Assembly (NCBI RefSeq): GCF_003259375.1
Contig: NZ_QLLN01000005.1
Coordinates: 1-64,000 of the forward strand
Source of the DNA: Arenibacter echinorum
GTDB taxonomy: Bacteria; Bacteroidota; Bacteroidia; Flavobacteriales; Flavobacteriaceae
Reading direction: 5' to 3'
Length of the DNA: 64,000 bases
The position numbers and the translations under genes were made by a program. Position 1 is the first letter of the stretch, and the number at the start of each line of letters is the position of its first letter. Positions 1-8,164 of this stretch are shown in pieces. The notes below the pieces were generated by a model. It did not search any database. It was not told the DNA's origin and saw nothing but the letters and a program-made list of their open reading frames with translations.

Positions 1-1
1 A

Positions 2-700
2 ACTGGTGATAAAGGTCAGACCGGTGACAAAGGTTTAACAGGGGATACTGGTGCTACCGGAACCACTGGTGACAAAGGAGCAACTGGTGACAAGGGTGCA
101 AACGGTGACCCAGGCAGTGCTGGAATTCATTGTTGGGATACGAATGGTAATCGAATAAATGATCCGAGTGAAGATATAAATGGGGACGGTAATTTTAATA
201 CCCTTGATTGTAAAGGAATCAAGGGTGATACTGGTGCGACAGGTGCAACCGGAGCTCAAGGTATTCAAGGAGCAACTGGTGCGACAGGTGCAACCGGAGC
301 CACTGGTGCCACCGGTGCCAAGGGCGACACTGGCGCAACTGGTGCCAAGGGTGACACTGGAGCAACCGGGGCAACTGGAGCCACGGGTGCGGCTGGACAA
401 GACGTACAAGGTGGTTCCCTTACTCGAGGAATCAGAAGTACCAGTACAAGCACCACCTTAGGAGCCAATGATTTTACTTTAATTGTATATGGTGATAACG
501 ATGTAATTTCATTCCCTTCCACTGCATCCTCAAAACTTGGACAGGTCTATGTTGTAAAAGTTATGGATAAGGCGGATAAAAATACAACCAATATAGATTA
601 TATTGATGAAGACGGAAAGAGTACAAATAAACTGGATGATAAACAAACCTACTGGTTCCAATATGACGGCACCAATTGGCAACAAATTAGCAAAGATTAG
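2..700 (+). CDS. Collagen-like repeat protein, 5' truncated by the window edge
   Basis: Frame 2 is open from the first base to TAG at 698-700 (232 codons), so the N-terminus, including any signal or anchor, lies outside the window. Gly-X-Y triplets rich in Thr, Ala, Asp and Lys (TGDKG, TGATG) fill codons 2-41 and 72-133. Between them Cys44 and Cys70 bracket two back-to-back 12-residue EF-hand-like calcium loops, [12 protein letters not shown] (46-57) and [12 protein letters not shown] (58-69). About 100 non-repetitive residues follow and end in [16 protein letters not shown], possibly a head or trimer-registration domain. Bacterial collagen-like proteins of this type are usually cell-surface fibres; proline is nearly absent, so stability would rest on Thr and charged residues. 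Family assignment is firm; the biological role is inferred. Confidence 0.85.
   Translation, partial: TGDKGQTGDKGLTGDTGATGTTGDKGATGDKGANGDPGSAGIHCWDTNGNRINDPSEDINGDGNFNTLDCKGIKGDTGATGATGAQGIQGATGATGATGATGATGAKGDTGATGAKGDTGATGATGATGAAGQDVQGGSLTRGIRSTSTSTTLGANDFTLIVYGDNDVISFPSTASSKLGQVYVVKVMDKADKNTTNIDYIDEDGKSTNKLDDKQTYWFQYDGTNWQQISKD
5..400 (+). repeat. Collagen-triplet coding repeat, two blocks
   Basis: Degenerate 9- and 18-bp units of the type ggtgacaaaggt and actggtgcc occupy 5-124 and 215-400, separated by the cysteine/EF-loop cassette at 131-211. The repeat is in frame with Gly-X-Y codons. Such repeats expand and contract by slippage, so copy number may vary between isolates. Confidence 0.85.
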
Positions 701-778
701 GACACAACAATATTTACAAGAAGTTAAACTTATTGGGTAAACTAAATTAAAATTCGAACAGAAAGCATTTTTCTAAAT

Positions 779-1957
779 ATGAATATTATTAAACACATAA
801 TTATGTACTCCATATTCGGAGCTGTATTGCAAATGCATGCGCAGGACGCTGTACATAATTATGGTAATATTCAGATCCATGAAACTGCTATGGTAGGTTT
901 CCATATGGATGTCATTAACGATGGCACCTTTGATGAAAATTTAGGATTGGTAGGTTTTTATAACGACAACAACCCCTTGACCATTTCCGGGGCCTTTACC
1001 CCTGTTTTTTATGATTCCGAGGTAGCTGTAAATGACGGACTTTATCTGGAAACAAGCGTGGGGATACGGAATAATTTCAACTTTATACAGGGCAACGTAT
1101 TTACGCCCAGGAATCGCTCCAATGTTTTCCTTAACTTTTCTGATGATTCATTTTATGTCGGCGAGGGAAACAATACCAAAATTGATGGTTATGGGGCTAT
1201 TACAAATAAGGATACCTTTACCTTTCCCATTGGGGACGGTGACCGTATGAGGCCTTTGACCATAAGTTCAGAAAGCATTAACGTACTGGCCAAATGTGCC
1301 TATTTCTTTGTAGCCCCGGATAACCAAACTAGTTTCAATGAAAATTTCAATACGGGCGCAAAGGACTTTAATGTGGCCGCCGTAAGCAACCAGGAATTTT
1401 GGCGTTTAGAGGGGGACTCACCTAGCACAGTTACTCTCAGCTGGGATGAAAGGAGCAATATTGGTAATCTTGGGGAGTATATTAGTGACCTAATAGTAGT
1501 AGGCTGGAGTAAAAGTCAACAGAAATGGGTCAACCTAGGGAATTCCGCATTGGAAGGGGAATTTTCCTTTGGAACATTAAGTTCGGATACCTTTGTTCCC
1601 AATGATTACGAGATAATTACAATCGGTGGGGCCCTTGATCTAAATGAAAGCCTAACCACTATAGAATTGGGCAATTATTTTTTAACGCCGAATGGCGATG
1701 GCACCAACGATTATCTTGTAATTGATGGTATAGAGCAATCTCCCAACAATCTACTTCAAATCTTTAATAGATACGGTGTGTTGGTATACTACAAAGAAAA
1801 CTATAGGGATGAATTTGAAGGTATCTCCAACAGAAACATGTTGGTCAAGGGAGATATAGGTCTGTCCTCTGGAGTGTATTTTTACATTATAACCCTAAAC
1901 GATATTAAATTAAAACATCAGGGCTATTTGTACCTATCCCAAAATTCGCAGAACTAA
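779..1957 (+). CDS. Secreted protein with gliding-motility-type (T9SS type B) C-terminal sorting domain
   Basis: 392 residues. The N-terminus has a short hydrophobic stretch ending around AQD (residues 21-24), fitting a Sec signal peptide. The body (about 25-290) is beta-rich with no catalytic motif I recognise. The last ~95 residues start with NYFLTPNGDGTNDYLVIDG and contain LLQIFNRYGVLVY and a GVYFYIITL strand, the hallmarks of the gliding-motility-associated C-terminal (CHU_C, TIGR04131-type) domain that directs export through the type IX secretion system. It lies 78 bp after the collagen-like gene on the same strand and may be co-transcribed with it as a surface-structure pair. The passenger function is unknown. 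Confidence 0.85.
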   Translation: MNIIKHIIMYSIFGAVLQMHAQDAVHNYGNIQIHETAMVGFHMDVINDGTFDENLGLVGFYNDNNPLTISGAFTPVFYDSEVAVNDGLYLETSVGIRNNFNFIQGNVFTPRNRSNVFLNFSDDSFYVGEGNNTKIDGYGAITNKDTFTFPIGDGDRMRPLTISSESINVLAKCAYFFVAPDNQTSFNENFNTGAKDFNVAAVSNQEFWRLEGDSPSTVTLSWDERSNIGNLGEYISDLIVVGWSKSQQKWVNLGNSALEGEFSFGTLSSDTFVPNDYEIITIGGALDLNESLTTIELGNYFLTPNGDGTNDYLVIDGIEQSPNNLLQIFNRYGVLVYYKENYRDEFEGISNRNMLVKGDIGLSSGVYFYIITLNDIKLKHQGYLYLSQNSQN

Positions 1958-2191
1958 TTTAAATCATACACTTCCATCCTTTTATTTGTTACCTACTTTA
2001 ACTGTGGTTCATACAACAGCATTTTATACTTGCTCTAGGAAACTTACCACCCTACTACCCTCTATCCTTAACAGTAATTCCTCTCAGAGCGGAACCAATT
2101 CTTATAGAAATTAAGTAACTTTATAGTTTAAATTTTATTCATATGTCCCATGTTATTTGGATAAATACCCATACAATGTAAAACGTGGCAG

Positions 2192-2199
2192 TATTTTTG
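2192..2199 (+). promoter_or_regulatory. Candidate -7 box (TATTTTTG) upstream of the M15 peptidase gene
   Basis: TATTTTTG matches the Bacteroidota TAnnTTTG element and would give a transcript leader of about 40 bases before the ATG at 2248. There is no TTG at the right spacing for a -33 box, so this is only a candidate. The rest of 1958-2247 holds no gene that I can see. Confidence 0.3.
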
Positions 2200-2247
2200 G
2201 GGTAATTGGATATATTGGATTGCCTATAAATAAATAATTAGTACCCT

Positions 2248-2982
2248 ATGCAAAGAAGATCTTTTATAAAAAAAAGTAGCTATACCGGTCTCGCCCTTTC
2301 ACTAGTACCGGGCCTTACTCTATCCCAGGAAACAGAATATTCCGTAGCCGAATTAATGGGCAAAGTGGATATTGAACTTTTTGGCAAGGATATAAACCTA
2401 AGAAAAGAAGCCCATGACGCCTTTGTAGAGATGAAAAGGGCAGCCTATAGTGAGGGAATGGATCTAAAAATTGTATCCAGCTATCGTAATTTTTATCGTC
2501 AGGAAGGTATTTGGGAACGTAAATATTTACAGTATACCGAAGAAAAAGGGATGACCAAATTGGGTGCCATTGAAAAAATTATAGAATATTCTACTATCCC
2601 TGGCACCAGCAGACATCATTGGGGAACCGATATAGACATAATTGACGGCTATCCAAAAACCACAGGAGATGTTTTGGTACCAGAAAAATTTGAAGAAGGT
2701 GGTCCTTTCGCCCTTTTAAAAAAATGGATGGACGACAATGCCAACAAATATGGTTTCTATTTGGTATATACCGACAATCCCAAAAGAAAGGGATTTAAAT
2801 ACGAACCATGGCATTATAGTTATGCTCCTATTTCCATTCCCATGCTAAAGACCTTTAGACGAAAGAATATTTTTAAACTTCTGTTGGAGGAAGACATCAT
2901 TGGGAAGGAAAACTTCACTTCAGGATTTCTAAAAAGCTATATTCAGAACAATATTTTAGATATAAATCCAGACCTCCTATAA
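2248..2982 (+). CDS. M15-family (VanY/LAS-type) D-Ala-D-Ala carboxypeptidase-like protein
   Basis: 244 residues. The N-terminus QRRSFIKK followed by a hydrophobic stretch is a twin-arginine-type signal. The zinc-site pattern of LAS/M15 peptidases is visible: SSYRNFYRQ near residue 77, SRHHWGTDIDI near 128 (family SxHxxGxAxD, supplying His and Asp ligands) and EPWHYSYAP near 192 (third His ligand). Known members trim the terminal D-alanine from peptidoglycan stem peptides or carry out related cross-link turnover in the periplasm. Length and motif order are normal for the family. The Tat-type signal in place of a Sec signal is noteworthy, since zinc could then be loaded in the cytoplasm before export. 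Confidence 0.88.
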   Translation: MQRRSFIKKSSYTGLALSLVPGLTLSQETEYSVAELMGKVDIELFGKDINLRKEAHDAFVEMKRAAYSEGMDLKIVSSYRNFYRQEGIWERKYLQYTEEKGMTKLGAIEKIIEYSTIPGTSRHHWGTDIDIIDGYPKTTGDVLVPEKFEEGGPFALLKKWMDDNANKYGFYLVYTDNPKRKGFKYEPWHYSYAPISIPMLKTFRRKNIFKLLLEEDIIGKENFTSGFLKSYIQNNILDINPDLL

Positions 2983-3022
2983 TTAGTTTTTGTAATTTCA
3001 TAACTATGCCATAAAAATACAG

Positions 3023-3790
3023 ATGAGAAGAGGTAGTTGGAAAATTAGGATATTCATAGGCTTGGCAATTGTAGCCTTTGCTTTTGTACAGCGCTGCAAT
3101 AACAAGGAGGAAAACCCCTATACCGGCAGGGTCCAGAACATTAATATGAGTACGGAGCAAGAAGTGGCCATTGGCCTGCAAAGTGCTCCTGAAGTGGCCC
3201 AGCAATACGGCGGCCTATATCCTGATGAACGATTACAGTCTTTTGTTGATCAGTTGGGCAATAAATTGGTGAATAACAGCATTGCTAGGGAAACACCATA
3301 TAAATATGACTTTCATTTATTGGCAGATGAGCAGACCATCAACGCCTTTGCTCTGCCAGGTGGGCCGGTATTTGTAACCTATGCCCTCTTCTCACAATTG
3401 AACGAAGCGCAGCTGGCAGGAGTATTGGGACATGAGATTGGACATGTAATTGGAAGACACTCCGCGGAGAGGATTGCAGACAGCAACTTTTGGCAGACGA
3501 TAAGCATGGGAGCTTCAGTCGGTGCAGATGCTGGCGGAATTGTCAATAGCATTGGCCAAAATACCTTATTGACCAACGGTCGGGACGATGAATTGGAAAG
3601 CGATGAATTAGGAGTGCTTTTTATGATACAATCCGGTTACGACCCCTATGAAATGATAAAAGTGATGGAAATATTAAAGGCCGCAGGCGGGCCAAATAGA
3701 GTTCCAGAATTTCAGAGTACACATCCGGACCCCGATAATCGCATTGAACGGATAAAAGAAGCCATTGACCGATTTAAGGGCCAACAATAA
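3023..3790 (+). CDS. M48-family metalloprotease, periplasmic membrane-anchored
   Basis: 255 residues. HEIGHVIGRH (around residue 142) carries the HExxH zinc motif of M48 peptidases, and ELESDELGVLFM (about 190) supplies the third Glu ligand. The N-terminal helix (residues 8-24) ends in FVQRC; a cysteine is present but the Arg before it does not fit a lipobox, so an uncleaved anchor or atypical signal is as likely as a lipoprotein. Relatives such as LoiP, BepA and YcaL degrade misassembled outer-membrane proteins. It starts 40 bp after the M15 gene and may share its transcript, forming a small envelope-maintenance unit. Confidence 0.88.
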   Translation: MRRGSWKIRIFIGLAIVAFAFVQRCNNKEENPYTGRVQNINMSTEQEVAIGLQSAPEVAQQYGGLYPDERLQSFVDQLGNKLVNNSIARETPYKYDFHLLADEQTINAFALPGGPVFVTYALFSQLNEAQLAGVLGHEIGHVIGRHSAERIADSNFWQTISMGASVGADAGGIVNSIGQNTLLTNGRDDELESDELGVLFMIQSGYDPYEMIKVMEILKAAGGPNRVPEFQSTHPDPDNRIERIKEAIDRFKGQQ

Positions 3791-3915
3791 CCATTTTTCT
3801 TTTAGTAGATTAGTATTTAAAGGTATTATTAGTATATTGCACCAGAACCAAATCTTATTACCCACACAAATTTAACCCTTATAGCTTTGATTTACAATCA
3901 TTTAAATGAGACTAT

Positions 3916-4083
3916 ATGGGAACTTTATTACATTTTAAGAACATTTATTTAGCGGCATTCGAAAATTGTAAACCAGAATATGTGGTAGTATTTTTAAAGA
4001 TCTACTCTGTTTTCTGTGTGGCAATGTTATCCATGGCACTTTATGCATTTTTATTTAGGGCCTTTACTGGATTTGAATTCTAG
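3916..4083 (+). CDS. Small single-span membrane protein, 55 residues
   Basis: ATG at 3916 opens a 55-codon frame ending in TAG at 4081-4083. The protein has a polar N-terminal third (KNIYLAAFENCKPEYVV) and one hydrophobic helix (about residues 24-46) followed by FRAFTGFEF. I recall similar short flavobacterial proteins, but cannot name the family with certainty. The codon choice, the position 125 bp after the M48 gene and the strong terminator 50 bp downstream all support a real gene. Function unknown; a small regulatory or complex-stabilising membrane peptide would fit. Confidence 0.6.
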   Translation: MGTLLHFKNIYLAAFENCKPEYVVVFLKIYSVFCVAMLSMALYAFLFRAFTGFEF

Positions 4084-4135
4084 AAAATTGGATTTGCTCT
4101 TTTACCTGAACACTATAAAAGCAAATTGAAGCAAT

Positions 4136-4173
4136 AAAAAAAACCTATCGAAAATTTTCGATAGGTTTTTTTT
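4136..4173. terminator. Perfect 38-bp palindromic bidirectional terminator
   Basis: A run of eight A, the stem AACCTATCGAAAA, its exact complement and a run of eight T form a perfect inverted repeat with no loop mismatches. It sits between the convergent 55-residue gene (plus) and the ankyrin gene (minus, stop at 4193) and can terminate both. Confidence 0.9.
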
Positions 4174-4192
4174 AAAAATGCAATCGCAACAA

Positions 4193-4591
4193 TTACTTCT
4201 TCTGTAGACTGGCGTTGATTACTTCCAGGGCCTCGGTGGCATTGGATAGTTCCGCATGTTTTTTCGCGTTGTAACCTTTATCGCACCTAATTTTAAGATC
4301 GGCACCGTTAGCGATAAGGAGCTCCAAAATTTCAACTTTGTTGTAACGTGCAGCAAAAATGGCAGGTGTTTTTCCCAAAGATTTTTGATTAACATCTTCC
4401 CCTAACTCAATTAGTCGCTTTACGGTTTCCAAATCCCCTTCTACAATAGCCTTGCAGAAGGAGCTTAAATCTCCTGGTTTAACCATAAATACCGATTCAT
4501 TTGGGGTGTAAATGTTATTACTACTCTCGGCACGAACGCCTGCAACCATAAACAATAATGCCATGGCGACTGTTAAAATTGTTTTTCTCAT
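4193..4591 (-). CDS. Secreted ankyrin-repeat protein
   Basis: 132 residues with a classical signal peptide (MRKTILTVAMALLFMVAGVRA, cut near residue 21). Residues 40-130 hold about three ankyrin repeats: AIVEGDLETVKRLIELGEDVN, then KTPAIFAARYNKVEILELLI-NGADL, then GYNAKKHAELSNATEALEVI. Ankyrin repeats bind proteins, and periplasmic examples in Gram-negative bacteria often act as inhibitors or adaptors of envelope enzymes. It is transcribed alone, convergent with the 55-residue gene and divergent from gpmI. No partner can be read from the sequence. Confidence 0.8.
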   Translation of the reverse strand: MRKTILTVAMALLFMVAGVRAESSNNIYTPNESVFMVKPGDLSSFCKAIVEGDLETVKRLIELGEDVNQKSLGKTPAIFAARYNKVEILELLIANGADLKIRCDKGYNAKKHAELSNATEALEVINASLQKK

Positions 4592-4789
4592 GATGAATAA
4601 GATTAATTAGTGATTATTGATTACCCTAACAGACTCTATTCCGTTAAATTTGTTTCACTTTTCTCCCTTAAATAACAAAATTTTAACAAAAAGCCGTCTT
4701 ACGGCGCATCACCTACATAAAATCCTTCGAGGGATTTAAAATTTTCGAAAAAGCTGTCCCAAATTCTAGCAATCCATATACAATAGTTT

Positions 4790-4797
4790 TATTTTTG
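4790..4797 (+). promoter_or_regulatory. Candidate -7 box (TATTTTTG) of gpmI
   Basis: TATTTTTG lies 20 bp before the gpmI ATG and fits the Bacteroidota -7 consensus TAnnTTTG; the predicted leader would be about 15 bases. No TTG is found at the usual -33 spacing. Confidence 0.4.
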
Positions 4798-4817
4798 ACA
4801 CTAACAACAAACATAAC

Positions 4818-6335
4818 ATGAACAAGAAAGTAATTTTGATGATCTTGGATGGATGGGGCAAGTCCCCAGACCCCAAGGTCTCCGCCATAGAAAATGCCAA
4901 CACGCCTTTTATAGACTCACTTTATACCAAATATGCCAATTCCAATCTATTGACCGATGGAATGAATGTAGGTTTACCGGAAGGACAAATGGGCAATAGT
5001 GAGGTAGGCCATATGAACCTTGGGGCCGGCCGAATAGTATACCAAGATTTGGCAAAAATAAACCTGGCCATTGATCAGGATACCTTAAAAGATGAGCAGG
5101 TGCTAAAAGATGCACTGCTATATGCCAAAAATAATAACAAACCAGTCCATTTTTTGGGATTGTTAAGTGACGGGGGCGTACATAGCCACACCTCACACCT
5201 AAGAGGACTTATTGACGCCAGTGAAAGCTACGGCCTTAAAAACACTTATATCCATGCCTTTACCGATGGAAGGGATGTAGACCCTAAAAGTGGAATAGGA
5301 TATGTAGAAGCATTAAATAATTATTGTTCCGATAAGAATGCAAAGCTGGCCAGTGTTATTGGCCGGTACTATGCCATGGACAGGGATAAAAGATGGGAAA
5401 GGGTAAAATTGGCCTATGACCTATTGGTGAATGGCGAGGGCCAAAAAACAAACAATGTTGAAGAAGCCATATTGACCAGCTACGAATCCGGTATTACGGA
5501 TGAATTCCTAAAACCTTTATTGGTTACTGATGAGCAAGGAGCCCCTTTATCCCTAATTAAAAATGGTGATGTCGTTATCTTTTTCAATTTTAGGACAGAC
5601 CGAGGGAGAGAGCTTACCCAAGTGCTAAGTCAGGAAGATATGCACGAACTCAACATGCACAAATTGGACCTCTATTATGTAACCATGACCAACTACGATG
5701 ATTCGTACAAGGGAGTGAAGGTGGTTTATGATAAGGATAATATTAGAGAAACCTTGGGAGAAACCTTGGCCAAAGCCCATAAAAAACAAATTAGGATTGC
5801 GGAGACCGAAAAATATCCACATGTTACCTTCTTCTTTAACGGTGGACGGGAAATTCCTTTTGAGGGGGAAGAACGAATTCTATGTCCGTCACCCAAGGTA
5901 GCTACCTATGATTTGAAACCGGAGATGAGCGCCTACGAGATAAGGGATGCCATAATTCCAGAATTAAAAAAAGGAGAAGTAGATTTTGTATGCCTTAATT
6001 TTGCCAACCCTGATATGGTAGGCCATACCGGAGATATGCAAGCTGCAATAAAGGCTTGTGAAACTGTGGATAGTTGTGCGGAGTCCGTTATTAACACAGC
6101 TCTGGAAAATGGATATACTACTTTGGTCATTGCCGACCACGGGAATTGCGAGACCATGATAAATCCAGATGGTAGCCCAAATACGGCACATACTACAAAT
6201 CCAGTCCCCTTGATTTTGGTAGATAAGGAATTGAAGAGTATAAAAGATGGTGTTTTAGGTGATATTGCACCAACCATTCTAAAGCTAATGGGTGTTCCGC
6301 AACCAGCCTTAATGACAAGAAAACCCCTGGTATAG
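4818..6335 (+). CDS. gpmI: 2,3-bisphosphoglycerate-independent phosphoglycerate mutase
   Basis: 505 residues, normal for the family. It interconverts 3- and 2-phosphoglycerate in glycolysis and gluconeogenesis in the cytosol, using manganese. ILDGWG (Asp11) is the first metal-binding motif, and QMGNSEVGHMNLGAGR carries Ser61, the phosphoserine nucleophile. HAFTDGRDVDP (around 150) belongs to the substrate-binding insertion, and the C-terminal metal motifs NFANPDMVGHTG (about 395) and ADHGNCE (about 440) are intact. It is followed 77 bp later by map on the same strand. Confidence 0.98.
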   Translation: MNKKVILMILDGWGKSPDPKVSAIENANTPFIDSLYTKYANSNLLTDGMNVGLPEGQMGNSEVGHMNLGAGRIVYQDLAKINLAIDQDTLKDEQVLKDALLYAKNNNKPVHFLGLLSDGGVHSHTSHLRGLIDASESYGLKNTYIHAFTDGRDVDPKSGIGYVEALNNYCSDKNAKLASVIGRYYAMDRDKRWERVKLAYDLLVNGEGQKTNNVEEAILTSYESGITDEFLKPLLVTDEQGAPLSLIKNGDVVIFFNFRTDRGRELTQVLSQEDMHELNMHKLDLYYVTMTNYDDSYKGVKVVYDKDNIRETLGETLAKAHKKQIRIAETEKYPHVTFFFNGGREIPFEGEERILCPSPKVATYDLKPEMSAYEIRDAIIPELKKGEVDFVCLNFANPDMVGHTGDMQAAIKACETVDSCAESVINTALENGYTTLVIADHGNCETMINPDGSPNTAHTTNPVPLILVDKELKSIKDGVLGDIAPTILKLMGVPQPALMTRKPLV

Positions 6336-6398
6336 CTGTTTTCACCTTTCAATGAATTTGCAAATACCTGCAAACGTGCAGTTTTAAAAGTATTGTTT

Positions 6399-6406
6399 TA
6401 CCTTTG
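6399..6406 (+). promoter_or_regulatory. Candidate -7 box (TACCTTTG) only 6 bp from the map start codon
   Basis: TACCTTTG is an exact match to TAnnTTTG and ends six bases before ATG 6413. With the usual 5-7 base spacing to the transcription start, the map mRNA would begin at or next to its start codon, i.e. leaderless or nearly so. No convincing TTG -33 box is present. Confidence 0.45.
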
Positions 6407-6412
6407 CATTCT

Positions 6413-7231
6413 ATGATTAAGATCAAGACTTTAGAAGAGATAGAATTAATGCGCGAAAGTGCATTGATCGTGAGCAAAACCTTGGGAATGTTGGCCAGTG
6501 AAGTAAAGCCTGGGGTTACCACCCTGCAGTTGGACGGCATGGCCGAAACATTCATAAGGGATCACGGCGCAGTTCCTGGCTTCTTGGGATTGTACGATTT
6601 TCCGAATTCCTTGTGCATGAGTCCCAATGCCCAAGTGGTGCATGGAATTCCCAACAACACTCCTTTGGTTGAAGGTGATATTATCTCTATAGATTGTGGA
6701 GCCTTTAAAAACGGATTTCATGGGGATCACGCCTACACCTTTGAGGTGGGGGAAGTTGATGCCGAAACTAAAAAACTGTTACAGGTCACCAAAGAATCCC
6801 TATATGTTGGGATTCGTGAATTTAAAGTGGGTAACCGTGTTGGAGACGTTGGCTATGCCATTCAACAATATACCGAAAGCCAAGGTTATGGCGTGGTAAG
6901 GGAGTTGGTCGGTCACGGATTGGGAAGGGAAATGCACGAAGACCCAGAAATGCCCAACTATGGTAAGCGTGGACGGGGCAAGAAATTTGTGGAAGGTATG
7001 GTAGTGGCCATAGAGCCCATGATTAATCTAGGAACCAGGAGAATAAAACAATTAAAGGATGGTTGGACCATTCTAACGGCAGATAATAAACCTAGCGCAC
7101 ATTTTGAGCATGATGTTGCCATCATAGATGGGAAGCCCGAAATATTGTCAACCTTTGCCTATGTTTATGAGGCATTGGGGATAGAAAGTGACGAGGAAGC
7201 GGAGTTTCGCCAAAAAGCATTGGTACTATAG
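6413..7231 (+). CDS. map: Type I methionine aminopeptidase
   Basis: 272 residues from ATG 6413 (MIKIKTLEEIELMRES); an in-frame TTG at 6404 exists but lies in the putative -7 box and is not needed. It removes N-terminal methionine from nascent proteins. All five metal ligands of the pita-bread fold are visible: Asp in DIISIDCGAF, Asp in FHGDHAYTF, His in GHGLGREMHEDP, Glu in AIEPMINLG and Glu in HFEHDVAI. The length is slightly above the minimal ~255 residues and ends in a short acidic tail (ESDEEAEFRQKALVL). Confidence 0.97.
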   Translation: MIKIKTLEEIELMRESALIVSKTLGMLASEVKPGVTTLQLDGMAETFIRDHGAVPGFLGLYDFPNSLCMSPNAQVVHGIPNNTPLVEGDIISIDCGAFKNGFHGDHAYTFEVGEVDAETKKLLQVTKESLYVGIREFKVGNRVGDVGYAIQQYTESQGYGVVRELVGHGLGREMHEDPEMPNYGKRGRGKKFVEGMVVAIEPMINLGTRRIKQLKDGWTILTADNKPSAHFEHDVAIIDGKPEILSTFAYVYEALGIESDEEAEFRQKALVL

Positions 7232-7234
7232 CAT

Positions 7235-7251
7235 TAAGATAGTTTATCTTA
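7235..7251. repeat. Inverted repeat just after map
   Basis: TAAGATA-GTT-TATCTTA forms a perfect 7-bp stem four bases after the map stop. No T-run follows, so it may protect the transcript 3' end rather than terminate by itself. Confidence 0.3.
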
Positions 7252-7399
7252 CTTGGATCCTGTTTAGTGGTTTATTGCTTTTCCAACTTTCTAGATCAAA
7301 GTTTGCAACCGCACCACATACTTATAAAGCATTAACAATTACGTCTTGAGAACTCTTGGTGAATTTCCTTTATTTCTATGGTCAATCCAGTAAAGCACT

Positions 7400-8164
7400 T
7401 TGAAAAAATTATTTAAATACATCTTAAATACCATCCCCAGGCCAATTCTTATTAAACTAAGTTATTGGGTGCGTCCCATTATGGCACTTAGCATGCGGGG
7501 CGATCGTTTCACCGACCCCATAGATGGAAAAAAATTCAAAAGTTTTCTCCCTTATGGTTACGAACATCCTAGGGAAAATGTGTTATCACCCTCTACCCTA
7601 TCCTTGGAGCGGCACCGATTATTGTGGCTTTATTTAAAGAATGAGACCAATTTTTTTACGGACAACCTCAAGGTCTTACATTTTGCTCCTGAACAGGCCT
7701 TTTACAAAAGGTTTAGAAACCAGAAAAACCTGGACTATACCACTACCGATCTTAATTCGCCCCTAGCGGATGTAAAAGCGGATATATGCAACCTGCCTTT
7801 CACTGAAAATTCCTTTGATGTCATATTTTGCAACCATGTTCTGGAACACATTCCCGACGATACCAAGGCGATGCAAGAATTGTACAGGGTACTAAAACCT
7901 GGAGGATGGGGCGTTTTTCAAATCCCACAAGACCTTAACAGGGCCGATACCTACGAGGATAATAGTATTACAGACAAAAAGGAAAGGGCAAAAATATTTG
8001 GACAGTACGACCATGTCCGTATTTATGGACGGGATTATTTTGCAAAGCTAAGATATATGGGCTTTAAGGTAGAAGAAGTGGATTACACCAAAAAGCTATC
8101 CGATACCGAAGTGGACAATTATCGTTTGGCAAAAGGAGAGATAATTCCCTTGGTTTCCAAATAA
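7400..8164 (+). CDS. SAM-dependent class I methyltransferase
   Basis: 254 residues if the TTG at 7400 is the start (MKKLFKYILNTIPRPILIK); the nearest in-frame ATG is about 27 codons later and would remove a conserved-looking amphipathic N-terminus. A Methyltransf_11-type Rossmann fold is indicated by VLHFAPEQAF (motif I region, about residue 90), the acidic TTDLNS loop, ADICNLPFTENSFDVIFCNH (about 127-146), VLEHIPDD and VLKPGGWGVFQIP. The substrate is not deducible. An upstream ATG at 7378 opens a 12-codon out-of-frame peptide that overlaps the TTG, a possible regulatory leader. It ends next to, and convergent with, apbE. Confidence 0.85.
   Translation: MKKLFKYILNTIPRPILIKLSYWVRPIMALSMRGDRFTDPIDGKKFKSFLPYGYEHPRENVLSPSTLSLERHRLLWLYLKNETNFFTDNLKVLHFAPEQAFYKRFRNQKNLDYTTTDLNSPLADVKADICNLPFTENSFDVIFCNHVLEHIPDDTKAMQELYRVLKPGGWGVFQIPQDLNRADTYEDNSITDKKERAKIFGQYDHVRIYGRDYFAKLRYMGFKVEEVDYTKKLSDTEVDNYRLAKGEIIPLVSK

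Noticed and set aside
5..400. CRISPR-like spaced repeats
   Set aside because: Units of 9-18 bp without constant spacers, in frame with a collagen ORF; no cas genes in the window.
35..522. Long minus-strand frames opposite the collagen repeat
   Set aside because: They are mirror translations of Gly-X-Y codons (runs of Ala-Pro-Val or Ser-Gly-Cys); the plus frame is the known repeat family.
5933..6373. 146-codon minus-strand frame opposite gpmI
   Set aside because: Shadow of a fully conserved enzyme; no recognisable domain.
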